Shown piece by piece: positions 13,075-20,704 of a DNA stretch of 23,436 bases. This stretch comes from a virus, in IMG/VR virus record IMGVR_UViG_3300017971_000773, positions 1 to 23,436 of that record. One strand, 5' to 3'. A program made the position numbers and the translations under genes. The stretch's first letter is position 1; each line of letters opens with the position of its first letter. Below the pieces are notes generated by a model, which saw only the letters and a program-made list of their open reading frames with translations, made no database searches and was not told the DNA's origin.

Positions 13075-14517
13075 TCAACCCTCGGATCCCCGTCTACGCT
13101 CTAGCCGTGTATTGGCTAAATCTAGGGCCCGGTTTTCCTTATTTGCTTGGGCTAATTCCTTTTCTAGTTTTGCAACCCTATCCCTAAGGGGCTTATTTGC
13201 CGCCCGGGCTTTTTTGGTTTGCTCTTTTACGCGATCGGTTTCGGCTCGTAGTTTTGCGATCCTGGATTGCGTACGGCCCATTCTCTCGTTAGCTAGATCC
13301 AATTCCCTATTTAGCTTTTTAACCCGCTCCAATTCGGCCTTGGTTGTTTCTACTTGTTTAGCTAATACGCGATTTTCCCTAGCCGCCTTTTTCGCTTGCT
13401 CTTGGGTTTCGCTTAGTCGCTTTTGCGTCCGGGCCGTCCTCTTTTGTTGGGTTTCTAACGATCGCCTAGCCGCCTCGGTGCGTTTACGGCTTTCCTCTAA
13501 TTCGGATCGTAGTCTAGCCGTCCGCTCGGTTGCGGTTTCGCGCCTAGGTTGTGGTTTTGGTTTCGGCTTAGGTTTCGCTACGGCCTCAGGCTGCACCGTC
13601 CCCTTAGCCGCTGGGGTTTCCTCGCCCAATAGTTGATCTATGTTAGGCTCTGCCGTGCATCTGCAATTAAAATCTTGTCCGGGATGATTCCGGCGTCCCG
13701 TCCTTTTATCGGTTATCGGCCCCGGCCCTTTCCAGCTATGTACCGTCCCCTCTAACGCGGCGTGATCTGGCCTAACTCTTTCGTCTAGGCTAGTCCGCCA
13801 AATATAGGTACGTAGACCTAGATTTTGTTGCCTATCGCGGGTTAGGTTTCCATTTAGTTTTAAAACTTGATCCCTAGCAATAAAGGCCGCCCTTTGCCGG
13901 GCCTTAGATCCTAGCTTTGCGATATCGGCCGCCACGGTATCCGCCCTTTGCCCCGTCCGAAAGCCGCGCATAACGGCCCCCTCTATTTGCTCGAAATAAT
14001 CGGCGGAAAGGGTTTTTATTAGGGCCACGTTTTCTTTAACTGCCGCCTTTAAAATAGGCTCTAACGCCGGGGCAGCGGCTATTACGTCTACTCCCAAAAC
14101 CTGTTTAGCCTGATTTTGGATCCGCTCCTGGTTAATCGTGTTTACCTCGGATCCCATTACGTTGGCGGCGGCCTCTGTCGCTTGATCTGCCCCCTCAAAA
14201 TTAAACCTTATTTGCTCCATTATGCGGGCGGCTTTATCGGGCCAATCGTCTACGTCCCGCCTTGCGCTATCTGTTACGGTTGCCTCGTTTGCCAATTCCC
14301 TAAGCCGCGGGATTAGTAATTGCCGGACTAGGCCGCGGGCCCTATCGACGATCTTAAGCAAGGCCGATCGGTAGTTACGTTCGGCCGTTTTCGGGATCCG
14401 CTGGATTGGGGGCCGCTTTAGCTTGATCGGCTTTTTCTTTCCCCGCGCTTTCCGTTGGGCCTCTTGTGCCGCGATAATTTGGGGGATCGGTTTCGGGTTA
14501 GAAAGTAGGCTAGCCAT
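13075..14517 (-). CDS. MuF/SPP1 gp7-like head morphogenesis protein with coiled-coil extension
   Basis: 480 residues. Residues about 45-290 are the MuF-type minor head domain: FIARDQVLKLNGNLTRDRQQ, RTYIWRTSLDERVRPDHAAL and the ending HPGQDFNCRCTAEP, with the conserved D-ERVR-DH and H-G-x-x-xNCRC motif. Usually the protein ends soon after. Here it continues with a Lys/Pro hinge (KPKPKPKPQP, residues 315-324) and about 150 residues of highly charged heptad-type coiled coil (ELEESRKRTEAARRSLETQQ and beyond), with two similar segments, LNRELDLANERMGRTQ and ENRALDLANTRLERRR. The family is attached to the portal inside the prohead. The start overlaps the portal end by eight bases. Confidence 0.87.
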   Translation of the reverse strand: MASLLSNPKPIPQIIAAQEAQRKARGKKKPIKLKRPPIQRIPKTAERNYRSALLKIVDRARGLVRQLLIPRLRELANEATVTDSARRDVDDWPDKAARIMEQIRFNFEGADQATEAAANVMGSEVNTINQERIQNQAKQVLGVDVIAAAPALEPILKAAVKENVALIKTLSADYFEQIEGAVMRGFRTGQRADTVAADIAKLGSKARQRAAFIARDQVLKLNGNLTRDRQQNLGLRTYIWRTSLDERVRPDHAALEGTVHSWKGPGPITDKRTGRRNHPGQDFNCRCTAEPNIDQLLGEETPAAKGTVQPEAVAKPKPKPKPQPRRETATERTARLRSELEESRKRTEAARRSLETQQKRTARTQKRLSETQEQAKKAARENRVLAKQVETTKAELERVKKLNRELDLANERMGRTQSRIAKLRAETDRVKEQTKKARAANKPLRDRVAKLEKELAQANKENRALDLANTRLERRRGSEG

Positions 14518-16024
14518 TATCCCCGGTTTCCCCCTCGGTATCGTCCGGCGGTTCCTCGGTTAGCGGCGGCGGGTTGATTACCGGATCGGTTTCCGGCTCT
14601 ATTTCGTCCGCTAGCTTGTCCTCTTGTCGCCTTTCAAGATCTAGGATTGTTTCCGGGCTATATTTATCCCCACCGAAACGGCTATAGGCTATTTCGTCCT
14701 CGGACACTACGCCCATTTCGATATAGATCTTATCGCTATTAGCTTGCTTATTCCTTAGATCCGCTTGCTCCAATTCGGTAAGGCGGTAAAGCGGGTTAAA
14801 ATAAAAACTCCATTCCTCAGGCTCTACCCCTCCGGTTGGGCCGTCTTTTGCCTTAAAGCATAACTTGATCAACCGCTCGATCTTAGGCCTTAGGCTGCTT
14901 TCTTGCTTGGCCGAAATTTGATCGTAAAAAAATCGGATATCGGCGGCCCCGGTTGATTGCATACCGCTAGGCGATTGGCCGAAAAGCAAAGTAGCCGGGG
15001 CCCGAAATGCCGCGGACATACGATAGGCAAAACGATCCATTAAATCCGGCAGGCCTGCTAGGGGCGTAGGTTTCCGATCGAAGTCCTCCCCGTCCGCGTC
15101 TAGTGGTACCGCTCGAGATACGCCGCGGCATAAATCGATCTGGGCCATACGACGCAATACGAGATCGTCCTTATCGCTTAAAATCGCGTCTTTTAAGCCT
15201 TTCATTTTAAAGATCGCTTGGGCAAAATCTTGCAAAATATTCGCTACACTATGCCAAGCTACGTCATAGTCTCGGATAAGATCCCGCGTCCGAGTAAAGA
15301 CTGGATCGGCCCAACCCCCGTTTTCTTTCATACGGCGGCGGTTAGTTAAAACCCCATCGAAACGGATAAAGCGGCTTTCGTGGATCAAGGCATTGATCCC
15401 GGTCGATACCCCGTTAAAAGTGGTTTCGTTAAGGCGGTAATATTGCGGTTGGCCGAATTTTTCCGCGCTTGGATCCGTATAGTAGCTATCTATATGCACA
15501 TCCCACCGATCAAAAACGGCTAAGAATTTAATAGACTCGATCCGATCCTCGTCTAGCGGTTGCATCATAGCCCTAGGATCGTCCCCGCCTTGATCGTCCG
15601 CACCAATAAACAAAAGGGATCCGCCGAATACTTGGGCCCATACCTCGGCCTCGAAATACTTACTTTTTGCGTCCAATTCCTCGAGCTTGTTAAGCATAAG
15701 GTTACCGATCGAGATCCGTTCCTCGGTAGTGCTTTCGGATTCCTCTTTTCGGCTTTTATCGTCTACGGTTTTCGGATCGTTTGCGACAATAGAGATCCAT
15801 TGGCGGACCATTTCCGAGGCTATTAGCTCTACGGCCGTTCGGGCCATATCGGACGAAAAATAGAGGTTTTGATTTTCGGTGTAATTCGTATTGTACCGGG
15901 GCGGGATTACTTGGCTACCTACCCGCTTATCCCGGGAGGTACCTAGCCCGGTTATTACGTTTTCCCAGCCGTCCTTATTTTCCTCGGCCGCTTGTAGCAT
16001 TTCCTTAGGTTTCGGCTCTGCCAT
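14510..16024 (-). CDS. Portal protein (DUF1073-like)
   Basis: 504 residues. The N-terminal part (NTNYTENQNLYFSSDMARTA, VELIASEMVRQWISI) and the body match DUF1073 phage portal proteins: a WAQVFGGSLLFIGADDQGGD block, WDVHIDSYYTDPSAEKFGQP, a helical ALIHESRFIRFDGVLTNRR stretch, the LLFGQSPSGMQSTGAADIRF block, and the C-terminal EEWSFYFNPLYRLTELEQAD. It forms the dodecameric DNA gate. The C-terminus is acidic and proline-rich. Located directly after terL with nine bases between, ribosome site GGGG six bases before ATG. N-terminal similarity of this family to some anti-CBASS proteins is known, but nothing suggests the present protein is other than a portal. Confidence 0.9.
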   Translation of the reverse strand: MAEPKPKEMLQAAEENKDGWENVITGLGTSRDKRVGSQVIPPRYNTNYTENQNLYFSSDMARTAVELIASEMVRQWISIVANDPKTVDDKSRKEESESTTEERISIGNLMLNKLEELDAKSKYFEAEVWAQVFGGSLLFIGADDQGGDDPRAMMQPLDEDRIESIKFLAVFDRWDVHIDSYYTDPSAEKFGQPQYYRLNETTFNGVSTGINALIHESRFIRFDGVLTNRRRMKENGGWADPVFTRTRDLIRDYDVAWHSVANILQDFAQAIFKMKGLKDAILSDKDDLVLRRMAQIDLCRGVSRAVPLDADGEDFDRKPTPLAGLPDLMDRFAYRMSAAFRAPATLLFGQSPSGMQSTGAADIRFFYDQISAKQESSLRPKIERLIKLCFKAKDGPTGGVEPEEWSFYFNPLYRLTELEQADLRNKQANSDKIYIEMGVVSEDEIAYSRFGGDKYSPETILDLERRQEDKLADEIEPETDPVINPPPLTEEPPDDTEGETGDNG

Positions 16025-16033
16025 TTCGATCCC

Positions 16034-17431
16034 CTACATTTTGGTTAAGGCCTCTAAGGCGGCTAGCCCGCTCAATTCTTGACTTACTAGCATATAGGCA
16101 ATGCTAGATCCGTCTATTTGATCGTCTTTTACGTTATCAGATTTAGACGGGAAAGCCTCTAGCTCGGATATGTAGCTATCATTCCATGGGCCCCTAACGA
16201 GCGATACGTTACCGCCTAACCATTGGCTAGAAAACGGTTTAGCGTAGGCCTCTTTTTTCTTGGTTGCGGGGTATGATTCTACCATGTAACCGTTAAGTAG
16301 CCGCCTAAAGTGGGCTACCTCGGATTTTCCGGCTTGGGCCGGATCTTGCCATAGTCCAACCTTACAACCGTGCCCGTCTTGCTCTGCCGTCTTAATCATT
16401 AACCGTTCTACCTCGAGCGGATCCAGCCGATCCCGCTTTACGTCCAATACGTAAACCCGGCCTTGATTATCGATCCCCATTTTGACGCCTACCGTATAGT
16501 CGGGATCCGGGTTTTCCGGGCTTGGTTTTGTTGCGGCCTTATCCCAACCTCGGGATATTTGCTTTAAATTGCTCGGGGCCTCGTCTACGTAGTTTACGCG
16601 ATCCCCTTTGAAATAGTCCCCGGCCGCGGGCCTTACGTTCCAATTTCCACCCAATAGCATAAGGCGATCTATTTCGTGCATTGCTAATAGATTCGCCCGA
16701 TAGCCCGGATCTAGCTCTTGTAGGATTTTGTTATCGTCCAATTTAGCCGGGATAAAAGTAAGGCTTTTAGGTTGAAATTCGCTAGGCGGTAAATAGTCGA
16801 ATTGCTTTTTAAGGTCGGCTACGCTATCGGCCCAATGCAGGTTATCCTGGTACCTAAGAAAAAACCGCAAGACGCCCGATCGCTCGGGTATCGGGTAACC
16901 GTCCTTACCTATCCACCAGTCAATTAACGTCCTAATATGGCTGTCTGGATCGGGGTTAGTGGCGGCCCGTATATACGGCTTAACCCCACAAGTGGATCTA
17001 TTCCGGCTAAGTAGGTACCAAAACTGCCCCTCTGTTATGTCGGTTACCTCGTCGAAACCAATATAGGCATATTGCTTGCTTTTGTGGCTATACTTGTCGC
17101 TTTCGTGTTGTAGGTGGGAAAATTCGATCGCGGCCCCGCTTGGAAACCTCCAATCTAACTGAGAGCCCTCCCGCGGTACTCCCCCCATATAGGGGTATAG
17201 CTTCCCGCTTTCCTCCCATACCGATCCGCCGCCCCTTAATTGTTTGGTTGTCCGCCTAAATATGATCCCGGTAAAGGCTGGGATATCTACCCACCTAAGC
17301 GGATCGTAAACTAGGGACCACGATTTACCGGGCCCGGCAGCCCCTCCAAAGATCGCAATATCCGCCGGGCTTGCCGCAAAAATACTTTGGGGGCCCTCTT
17401 GCGGACTAATGTTAATTGACGCGCTAGCCAT
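16034..17431 (-). CDS. terL: Terminase large subunit
   Basis: 465 residues; packaging ATPase and nuclease. Walker A GGAAGPGKS at residues 29-37; Walker B with catalytic Glu in YAYIGFDE at 121-128; a coupling-motif AATNPD at about 156-161. The C-terminal RNase H-fold nuclease shows the expected acidic residues: GWDKAAT (Asp297), LWQDPAQAG (Asp363 region) and DDQIDGSSIAY (Asp437/Asp440). Length is normal. The start TAATAATG at 17431 has no clear Shine-Dalgarno. It faces away from the + strand cassette, with 53 bases between. The small subunit is not adjacent but about 2.6 kb upstream. Confidence 0.95.
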   Translation of the reverse strand: MASASINISPQEGPQSIFAASPADIAIFGGAAGPGKSWSLVYDPLRWVDIPAFTGIIFRRTTKQLRGGGSVWEESGKLYPYMGGVPREGSQLDWRFPSGAAIEFSHLQHESDKYSHKSKQYAYIGFDEVTDITEGQFWYLLSRNRSTCGVKPYIRAATNPDPDSHIRTLIDWWIGKDGYPIPERSGVLRFFLRYQDNLHWADSVADLKKQFDYLPPSEFQPKSLTFIPAKLDDNKILQELDPGYRANLLAMHEIDRLMLLGGNWNVRPAAGDYFKGDRVNYVDEAPSNLKQISRGWDKAATKPSPENPDPDYTVGVKMGIDNQGRVYVLDVKRDRLDPLEVERLMIKTAEQDGHGCKVGLWQDPAQAGKSEVAHFRRLLNGYMVESYPATKKKEAYAKPFSSQWLGGNVSLVRGPWNDSYISELEAFPSKSDNVKDDQIDGSSIAYMLVSQELSGLAALEALTKM

Positions 17432-17444
17432 TATTAGACACTAT
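17416..17444 (+). promoter_or_regulatory. Possible promoter for the + strand cassette
   Basis: TTGACG at 17416-17421 resembles a sigma70 -35 box; 17 bases on, CACTAT (17439-17444) is a poor -10 box. It precedes the + strand gene starting at 17485. The -10 match is weak (3 of 6), so this is only a candidate. Confidence 0.25.
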
Positions 17445-17484
17445 CGGATCCCGTAATAACCCCTAAAACTTTTGAGGTAAACCA

Positions 17485-18081
17485 ATGGGCAGAATAGCAA
17501 AGCAGATCAAATCTAAAATGGGTATCCATTCTAAACTAGCCCTAGATCTTGAGGATACGATCGGGGATCTCGAAAGGGTAGAGGATCAACTAGAACGGCT
17601 AGAGGTTTACAGCATACAGAAAGTGATCAAAAGCCTAAATAAGGCCCATTCCGATTTAAAGCGCAATTTTCGGATCGATCGATTGGTTGCGGCCTGCATA
17701 TCGGGAAAATGCGTTTTAGAATTCAACCAAGCGGATCGGGACGTACCGATCGCGGGGCCCAATGGTGCCGCCGCCGGTACGTTTAAGCGGCCCCTCGTTT
17801 TAACCGTGAAAACACTAAAGGGCGAGGTAATAGAAGTATTGGACGGAATAGCCCCAGCCATTACCCCGGCTAAAAGCGGGGCCGGTTTTTCGGATCCTAC
17901 CATTTCCCCGGCTAGCCCCGTTTTCGTAAAGGGCCGCGCTAGCCTGGATCTTATCTACACAACCGACGAGGGATCCTCCGAAATTTACGCCGCGGACGAT
18001 ACGGTTAGCCTTTCCGCGGATCTGTCGGTTTGCGGTATAGATTTGGATCAAGTGATTTATACGGATACGCTTATAGCGTAA
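17485..18081 (+). CDS. Hypothetical protein, coiled-coil plus beta domain (reversed cassette gene 1)
   Basis: 198 residues on the + strand, opposite to all neighbours except the next gene. The start has a good site (GAGGT seven bases before ATG). Residues about 16-62 are a charged helical/coiled-coil region (LEDTIGDLERVEDQLERLEV, KVIKSLNKAHSDLKRN). From about residue 90 the protein turns beta-rich with small residues (KRPLVLTVKTLKGEVIEVLD, GRASLDLIYTTDEGSSEIYA) and resembles an immunoglobulin-like or decoration domain only in character. I do not recognise a family. No signal peptide or membrane segment. Codon and word usage look like the rest of the phage. It could be a virion accessory protein or a moron. 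Confidence 0.8.
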   Translation: MGRIAKQIKSKMGIHSKLALDLEDTIGDLERVEDQLERLEVYSIQKVIKSLNKAHSDLKRNFRIDRLVAACISGKCVLEFNQADRDVPIAGPNGAAAGTFKRPLVLTVKTLKGEVIEVLDGIAPAITPAKSGAGFSDPTISPASPVFVKGRASLDLIYTTDEGSSEIYAADDTVSLSADLSVCGIDLDQVIYTDTLIA

Positions 18082-18164
18082 CCGATCTTTTTGCCGCCCT
18101 TTTGGGTGCCTAGCATTGCTAGCCTAATCAATTTAACGCCGCATAGCGGCAAGGAGTTAGCGTT

Positions 18165-19310
18165 ATGGCTAAACAGACCTTTGAATTCGATACAGAGCAA
18201 CAACCGGCAGAGCTTACGTTTGCTCAACTTAAGGCCTCGATTGAGGCTTACGCCCTGGCCAATAGCCTTAATAGCCTTAAGGTGCATAGCACCAAAACAA
18301 AACACGGTAAAAAAATGCTAGAGGGCTTTGCTACTTGGGGTAAGGGGGATCTTTCGCAAGAAAACCTCGAGGGGTTATCCCTGATTATTTCCTCACAGCC
18401 CGGCCTTGTCGGTTACTCGCCCCCGATCCCCGAGCCTTTGATCTTGGACGTAGCAAACGATCTTGAGGCGGCAGAGGGAACCTTCCCAGCCGTTACCGGC
18501 GTTACCGCGGCTACGGGTACGCTCGAGCTATTAATGCCGGGCGGGGTTGCCCCTGCCGGTTGGGATGGCAAAACCGTTACCTTGGATAATGGCGTAGACG
18601 ATCCGACTGTTTTTGAGTTCGATAGTGACGGATCGGTCGTTGAAACCGACTATCTTAGGGCTATCAATTTTACCGCCGGGGATTCACTGGCTACGGTTAT
18701 AGCCGCCGCCCAAGCCGCTTTTTTTAATGCACCCTATTTGAATATGTCCGTTGTTAATAACGGAACTACTGCGGACGCAATCCGGGTTAAGTATATTAAC
18801 AACTATCTCGGTACCGTTGGTAACGTCCCGATCCAAACCACCTTCTTGGGATCCGAGGCAACCGTTACCGGAATGGAGGGCGGGGCAAACGCCGAGGGGG
18901 CCATTATCGAGATCGGTACCGTTAACGATCTCTTTCAGACCTTTGAAATGGCGCAATTAACGCCCGAGGGGCTTAGCATTTTAAACGCTACCAATGCCGC
19001 CGGGTACCCGCATACTTTTGTTGAATTGTACTCGAGACAAGCCGCGGCCCCGGGCCAAGACGGTACACCGGAATGGACGGTAGATCCCGGATCGTTAACC
19101 ATTAACGGATCCCTCGTTTTGCAAAACCAAAACCCGATCGTTATGCCCGCCACTACGTTTTATTCCAAAGAGCAAAGGATCTATTACGTAGACGACGATC
19201 TTAAGCTCTATTTGGCGTATGCGTTCGGCTTGGTTGCGCCAAATCAACCGGGCGTAAATACGGTACCTTGGCGATCGTTCGACGAGGCCGTTTCTTTTGG
19301 GGCGGTTTAA
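18165..19310 (+). CDS. Putative virion appendage/fibre-type protein (reversed cassette gene 2)
   Basis: 381 residues on the + strand with a strong AAGGAG site eight bases before ATG. Residues about 15-80 form a helical N-terminal part with LNSLKVHSTKTKHGKKMLEG. Residues about 131-240 have the layout of a module I know from phage tail-fibre and decoration proteins: DGKTVTLDNGVDDPTVFEFD, GDSLATVIAAAQAAF and YLGTVGNVPIQTT. The last part is rich in aromatic residues (FYSKEQRIYYVDDDLKLYLA). No collagen-like repeats or receptor-binding tip can be named. The gene follows the previous one by 83 bases; its TAA shares bases with the stop of the convergent minus gene. A terminator follows at 19325. Probably a structural protein; precise role unknown. 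Confidence 0.82.
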   Translation: MAKQTFEFDTEQQPAELTFAQLKASIEAYALANSLNSLKVHSTKTKHGKKMLEGFATWGKGDLSQENLEGLSLIISSQPGLVGYSPPIPEPLILDVANDLEAAEGTFPAVTGVTAATGTLELLMPGGVAPAGWDGKTVTLDNGVDDPTVFEFDSDGSVVETDYLRAINFTAGDSLATVIAAAQAAFFNAPYLNMSVVNNGTTADAIRVKYINNYLGTVGNVPIQTTFLGSEATVTGMEGGANAEGAIIEIGTVNDLFQTFEMAQLTPEGLSILNATNAAGYPHTFVELYSRQAAAPGQDGTPEWTVDPGSLTINGSLVLQNQNPIVMPATTFYSKEQRIYYVDDDLKLYLAYAFGLVAPNQPGVNTVPWRSFDEAVSFGAV

Positions 19311-19549
19311 GCCAACCGGGATCCGCCGGTACCCTTAGCCGTTTCGGCAACCGGCTTTTTTCCATTCGGCCTAATTACCTTACAACCATACCGGGCCTCG
19401 AGGCCTCGGATCTCGGTTTCGTCCATATCGTCCAAGGTGCGGACGGGCGAGGGCGGCGGCAATAGTACGGTTAGCGCGTTTTCTAATTCCGTAGGGCCCG
19501 CGCTCCAATATTTCGACCATACGTAATCTGATTTAGGGGCCCCACCCAT
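19307..19549 (-). CDS. Small hypothetical protein
   Basis: 80 residues (MGGAPKSDYVWSKYWSAGPT ... KGTGGSRLA). It continues the terS operon: the start is 10 bases after the preceding stop, without a clear Shine-Dalgarno, so translation may be coupled. Includes LDDMDETEIRGLEARYGCKV, a helix-turn typical of real protein, and a Pro-rich linker (LLPPPSPV). It ends tail-to-tail with the + strand gene, the two stops sharing three bases (19308-19309 within TTAA). The + strand terminator lies inside its last codons. No family recognised; could be a shadow, but operon fit argues for a gene. Confidence 0.55.
   Translation of the reverse strand: MGGAPKSDYVWSKYWSAGPTELENALTVLLPPPSPVRTLDDMDETEIRGLEARYGCKVIRPNGKKPVAETAKGTGGSRLA
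19325..19361 (+). terminator. Rho-independent terminator of the + strand cassette
   Basis: GCCGGT (19325-19330) pairs with ACCGGC (19350-19355), followed at once by TTTTTT (19356-19361). A second hairpin, GCCG TTT CGGC (19338-19348), stacks inside. It lies 15 bases after the stop of the 381-residue gene. It is embedded in the 3' end of the convergent minus-strand gene. Confidence 0.8.
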
Positions 19550-19559
19550 AGGCGGGTTA

Positions 19560-19991
19560 TTATTCGGGATCGGTTGCCTCGTCTAGCTGTATTTTCCTGG
19601 CGTGTAACATAGCGTCCGCCTCTAAATAACGCATTTGGGCCCTAATGCCGATTATTTCGCCTACCTCAAAACTACGGGCCCCAACCATACGCCCCTTAAG
19701 GGCCTGGATTGCGGCGTCCCAGGGTATGTTTATTTGGCTAGCGAAAAAATCACGTAGCGGCATAGGGCCTATTGTTAGTTGATCATTTTCTACGTGGTTA
19801 GCTAAGCCCTCGGCGCAATCGCATTTAGAAAAATCTTGCCAATCCCAATAAGGGCAATTTTCCCAATGGCCTAAATGGTTTCTGTTTTCCGGGGCTGCCG
19901 GTATGTCTATAGGTGGTTTACTTAATTCCATTTTGTCCCCTTTCAATTCCGCCATTACTCTAGCGTAATGATCTAGCCTGCCTATCGGCAT
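19560..19991 (-). CDS. Hypothetical phage protein with Cys cluster, terS-linked
   Basis: 143 residues. The start shares one base with the terS stop (TAATG at 19993-19989), implying coupled translation; later Met13 or Met21 are alternatives. Middle part has a cysteine/tryptophan cluster (WENCPYWDWQDFSKCDCAEG, Cys46, Cys57, Cys59), perhaps metal-binding. The second half, GPMPLRDFFASQINIPWDAA and IIGIRAQMRYLEADAMLHAR, resembles a widespread family of small phage proteins of unknown function with the 'LRDxFA ... YxxADAML' pattern. No function can be assigned. Confidence 0.78.
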   Translation of the reverse strand: MPIGRLDHYARVMAELKGDKMELSKPPIDIPAAPENRNHLGHWENCPYWDWQDFSKCDCAEGLANHVENDQLTIGPMPLRDFFASQINIPWDAAIQALKGRMVGARSFEVGEIIGIRAQMRYLEADAMLHARKIQLDEATDPE

Positions 19992-20431
19992 TACTTTTTA
20001 GGCCCTCGCCCATTATCCGGGTAGTGCAAAACCACTTGGGCCGCCCCGCTATGCTGTACGTTTAGGTTAAGATCCTTATCGAGCATACCGAGGGATTTAG
20101 CCAGGATTTGCAAGGCCCGGATCGCGGCGTGATCATTCTTTCCGCGTATGGCCCTTACGTGCGCCTCTTTTAGCTTTTGTATTACCCAACCCTTACTTAC
20201 GTCCGTAGCCTCGGATAATTCCTTAAGTCCCTGCTGGATAGCGGGCCGGATCTTTTTGTGGCGGATAAGGCGGCTAGCTGTTACGTGCGCCGAGTCTTTT
20301 GCATACCCGGCCCGAATAGCCGCCCGCGTCCCTATAAGATCCTTTAGATACTCCCGTACAAATTGGCCTTGTTGCGGCGTTAATTCGTCGATCAATGCTT
20401 CAAAATCGGGATCTTTTTTCTTTCGTGGCAT
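19991..20431 (-). CDS. terS: Terminase small subunit
   Basis: 146 residues. The core ELTPQQGQFVREYLKDLIGT, RAAIRAGYAKDSAHVTASRL and IRPAIQQGLKELSEATDVSK is the Terminase_2-type small subunit: 'LTPkq..FV.EYL.d.n.t.AAirAGYs...A...aSrLL...kV...I' followed by a helical oligomerisation region (AHVRAIRGKNDHAAIRALQI, LAKSLGM). It recognises the packaging site and feeds DNA to the large subunit. N-terminus MPRKKKDPDFEA is basic. Between it and terL lie two minus-strand genes and the reversed + cassette, an unusual separation. Only a weak AAGAG site two bases before the ATG. Confidence 0.92.
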   Translation of the reverse strand: MPRKKKDPDFEALIDELTPQQGQFVREYLKDLIGTRAAIRAGYAKDSAHVTASRLIRHKKIRPAIQQGLKELSEATDVSKGWVIQKLKEAHVRAIRGKNDHAAIRALQILAKSLGMLDKDLNLNVQHSGAAQVVLHYPDNGRGPKK

Positions 20432-20455
20432 AGCTCTTATTATGGCCTATAGATC

Positions 20456-20626
20456 CTATTGCGTCGATTTGCCAGCCTTGCCCAATATTCGGATCGTTAC
20501 GTCTTTTTTGGCGGCCTTTTTTATTTTGCCTAGATAGGTGGCGTTTTTAGTGCCTAGGATTATCCCCTTGCCTACCTCGATCCTGTCCTCGCAAAACTGG
20601 ATCCCTATTTTTTTCGTATCGCCCAT
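20456..20626 (-). CDS. Small basic hypothetical protein
   Basis: 56 residues, ATG at 20626-20624 to TAG at 20458-20456 (MGDTKKIGIQFCEDRIEVGK ... GKAGKSTQ). It fills the gap between the small membrane protein and terS. A GGGAG site lies ten bases upstream. Basic, especially in the C-terminal half (KIKKAAKKDVTIRILGKAGK), with alternating hydrophobic residues suggesting a small beta or beta-alpha fold. It overlaps the preceding 32-codon frame by 22 bases. No family recognised. Confidence 0.6.
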   Translation of the reverse strand: MGDTKKIGIQFCEDRIEVGKGIILGTKNATYLGKIKKAAKKDVTIRILGKAGKSTQ

Positions 20627-20703
20627 AAGAAAACTACTCCCGCTATCGGCATAAGGGCCGTAGCTATTACCGCTAGCGCGGCTTTTTTTATAGCGTCCCG
20701 CAT
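20605..20703 (-). CDS. Small single-span membrane protein
   Basis: 32 residues, ATG at 20703-20701 to TAG at 20607-20605. The layout is MRDAIKK, then a hydrophobic stretch of about 19 residues (ALAVIATALMPIAGVVFLW), then AIRKK: one membrane helix with basic flanks. The ATG is one base after the methyltransferase stop (TGA T ATG, counted on the minus strand), so translation would be coupled; no separate Shine-Dalgarno. It could be a holin-like, toxin-like or regulatory peptide, or accidental. The composition is the only evidence. Confidence 0.5.
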   Translation of the reverse strand: MRDAIKKAALAVIATALMPIAGVVFLWAIRKK

Positions 20704-20704
20704 A

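Noticed and set aside
14510-16024. Anti-CBASS (Acb1-like) function for the DUF1073-type protein
   Set aside because: The family name link exists, but length, body motifs and position between terL and MuF gene all indicate a normal portal protein; no reason to propose a defence-evasion enzyme.
20432-20704. Holin/lysis cassette near terS
   Set aside because: Only a 32-residue single-span peptide is present, without endolysin or spanin genes; naming it a holin would not be supported.
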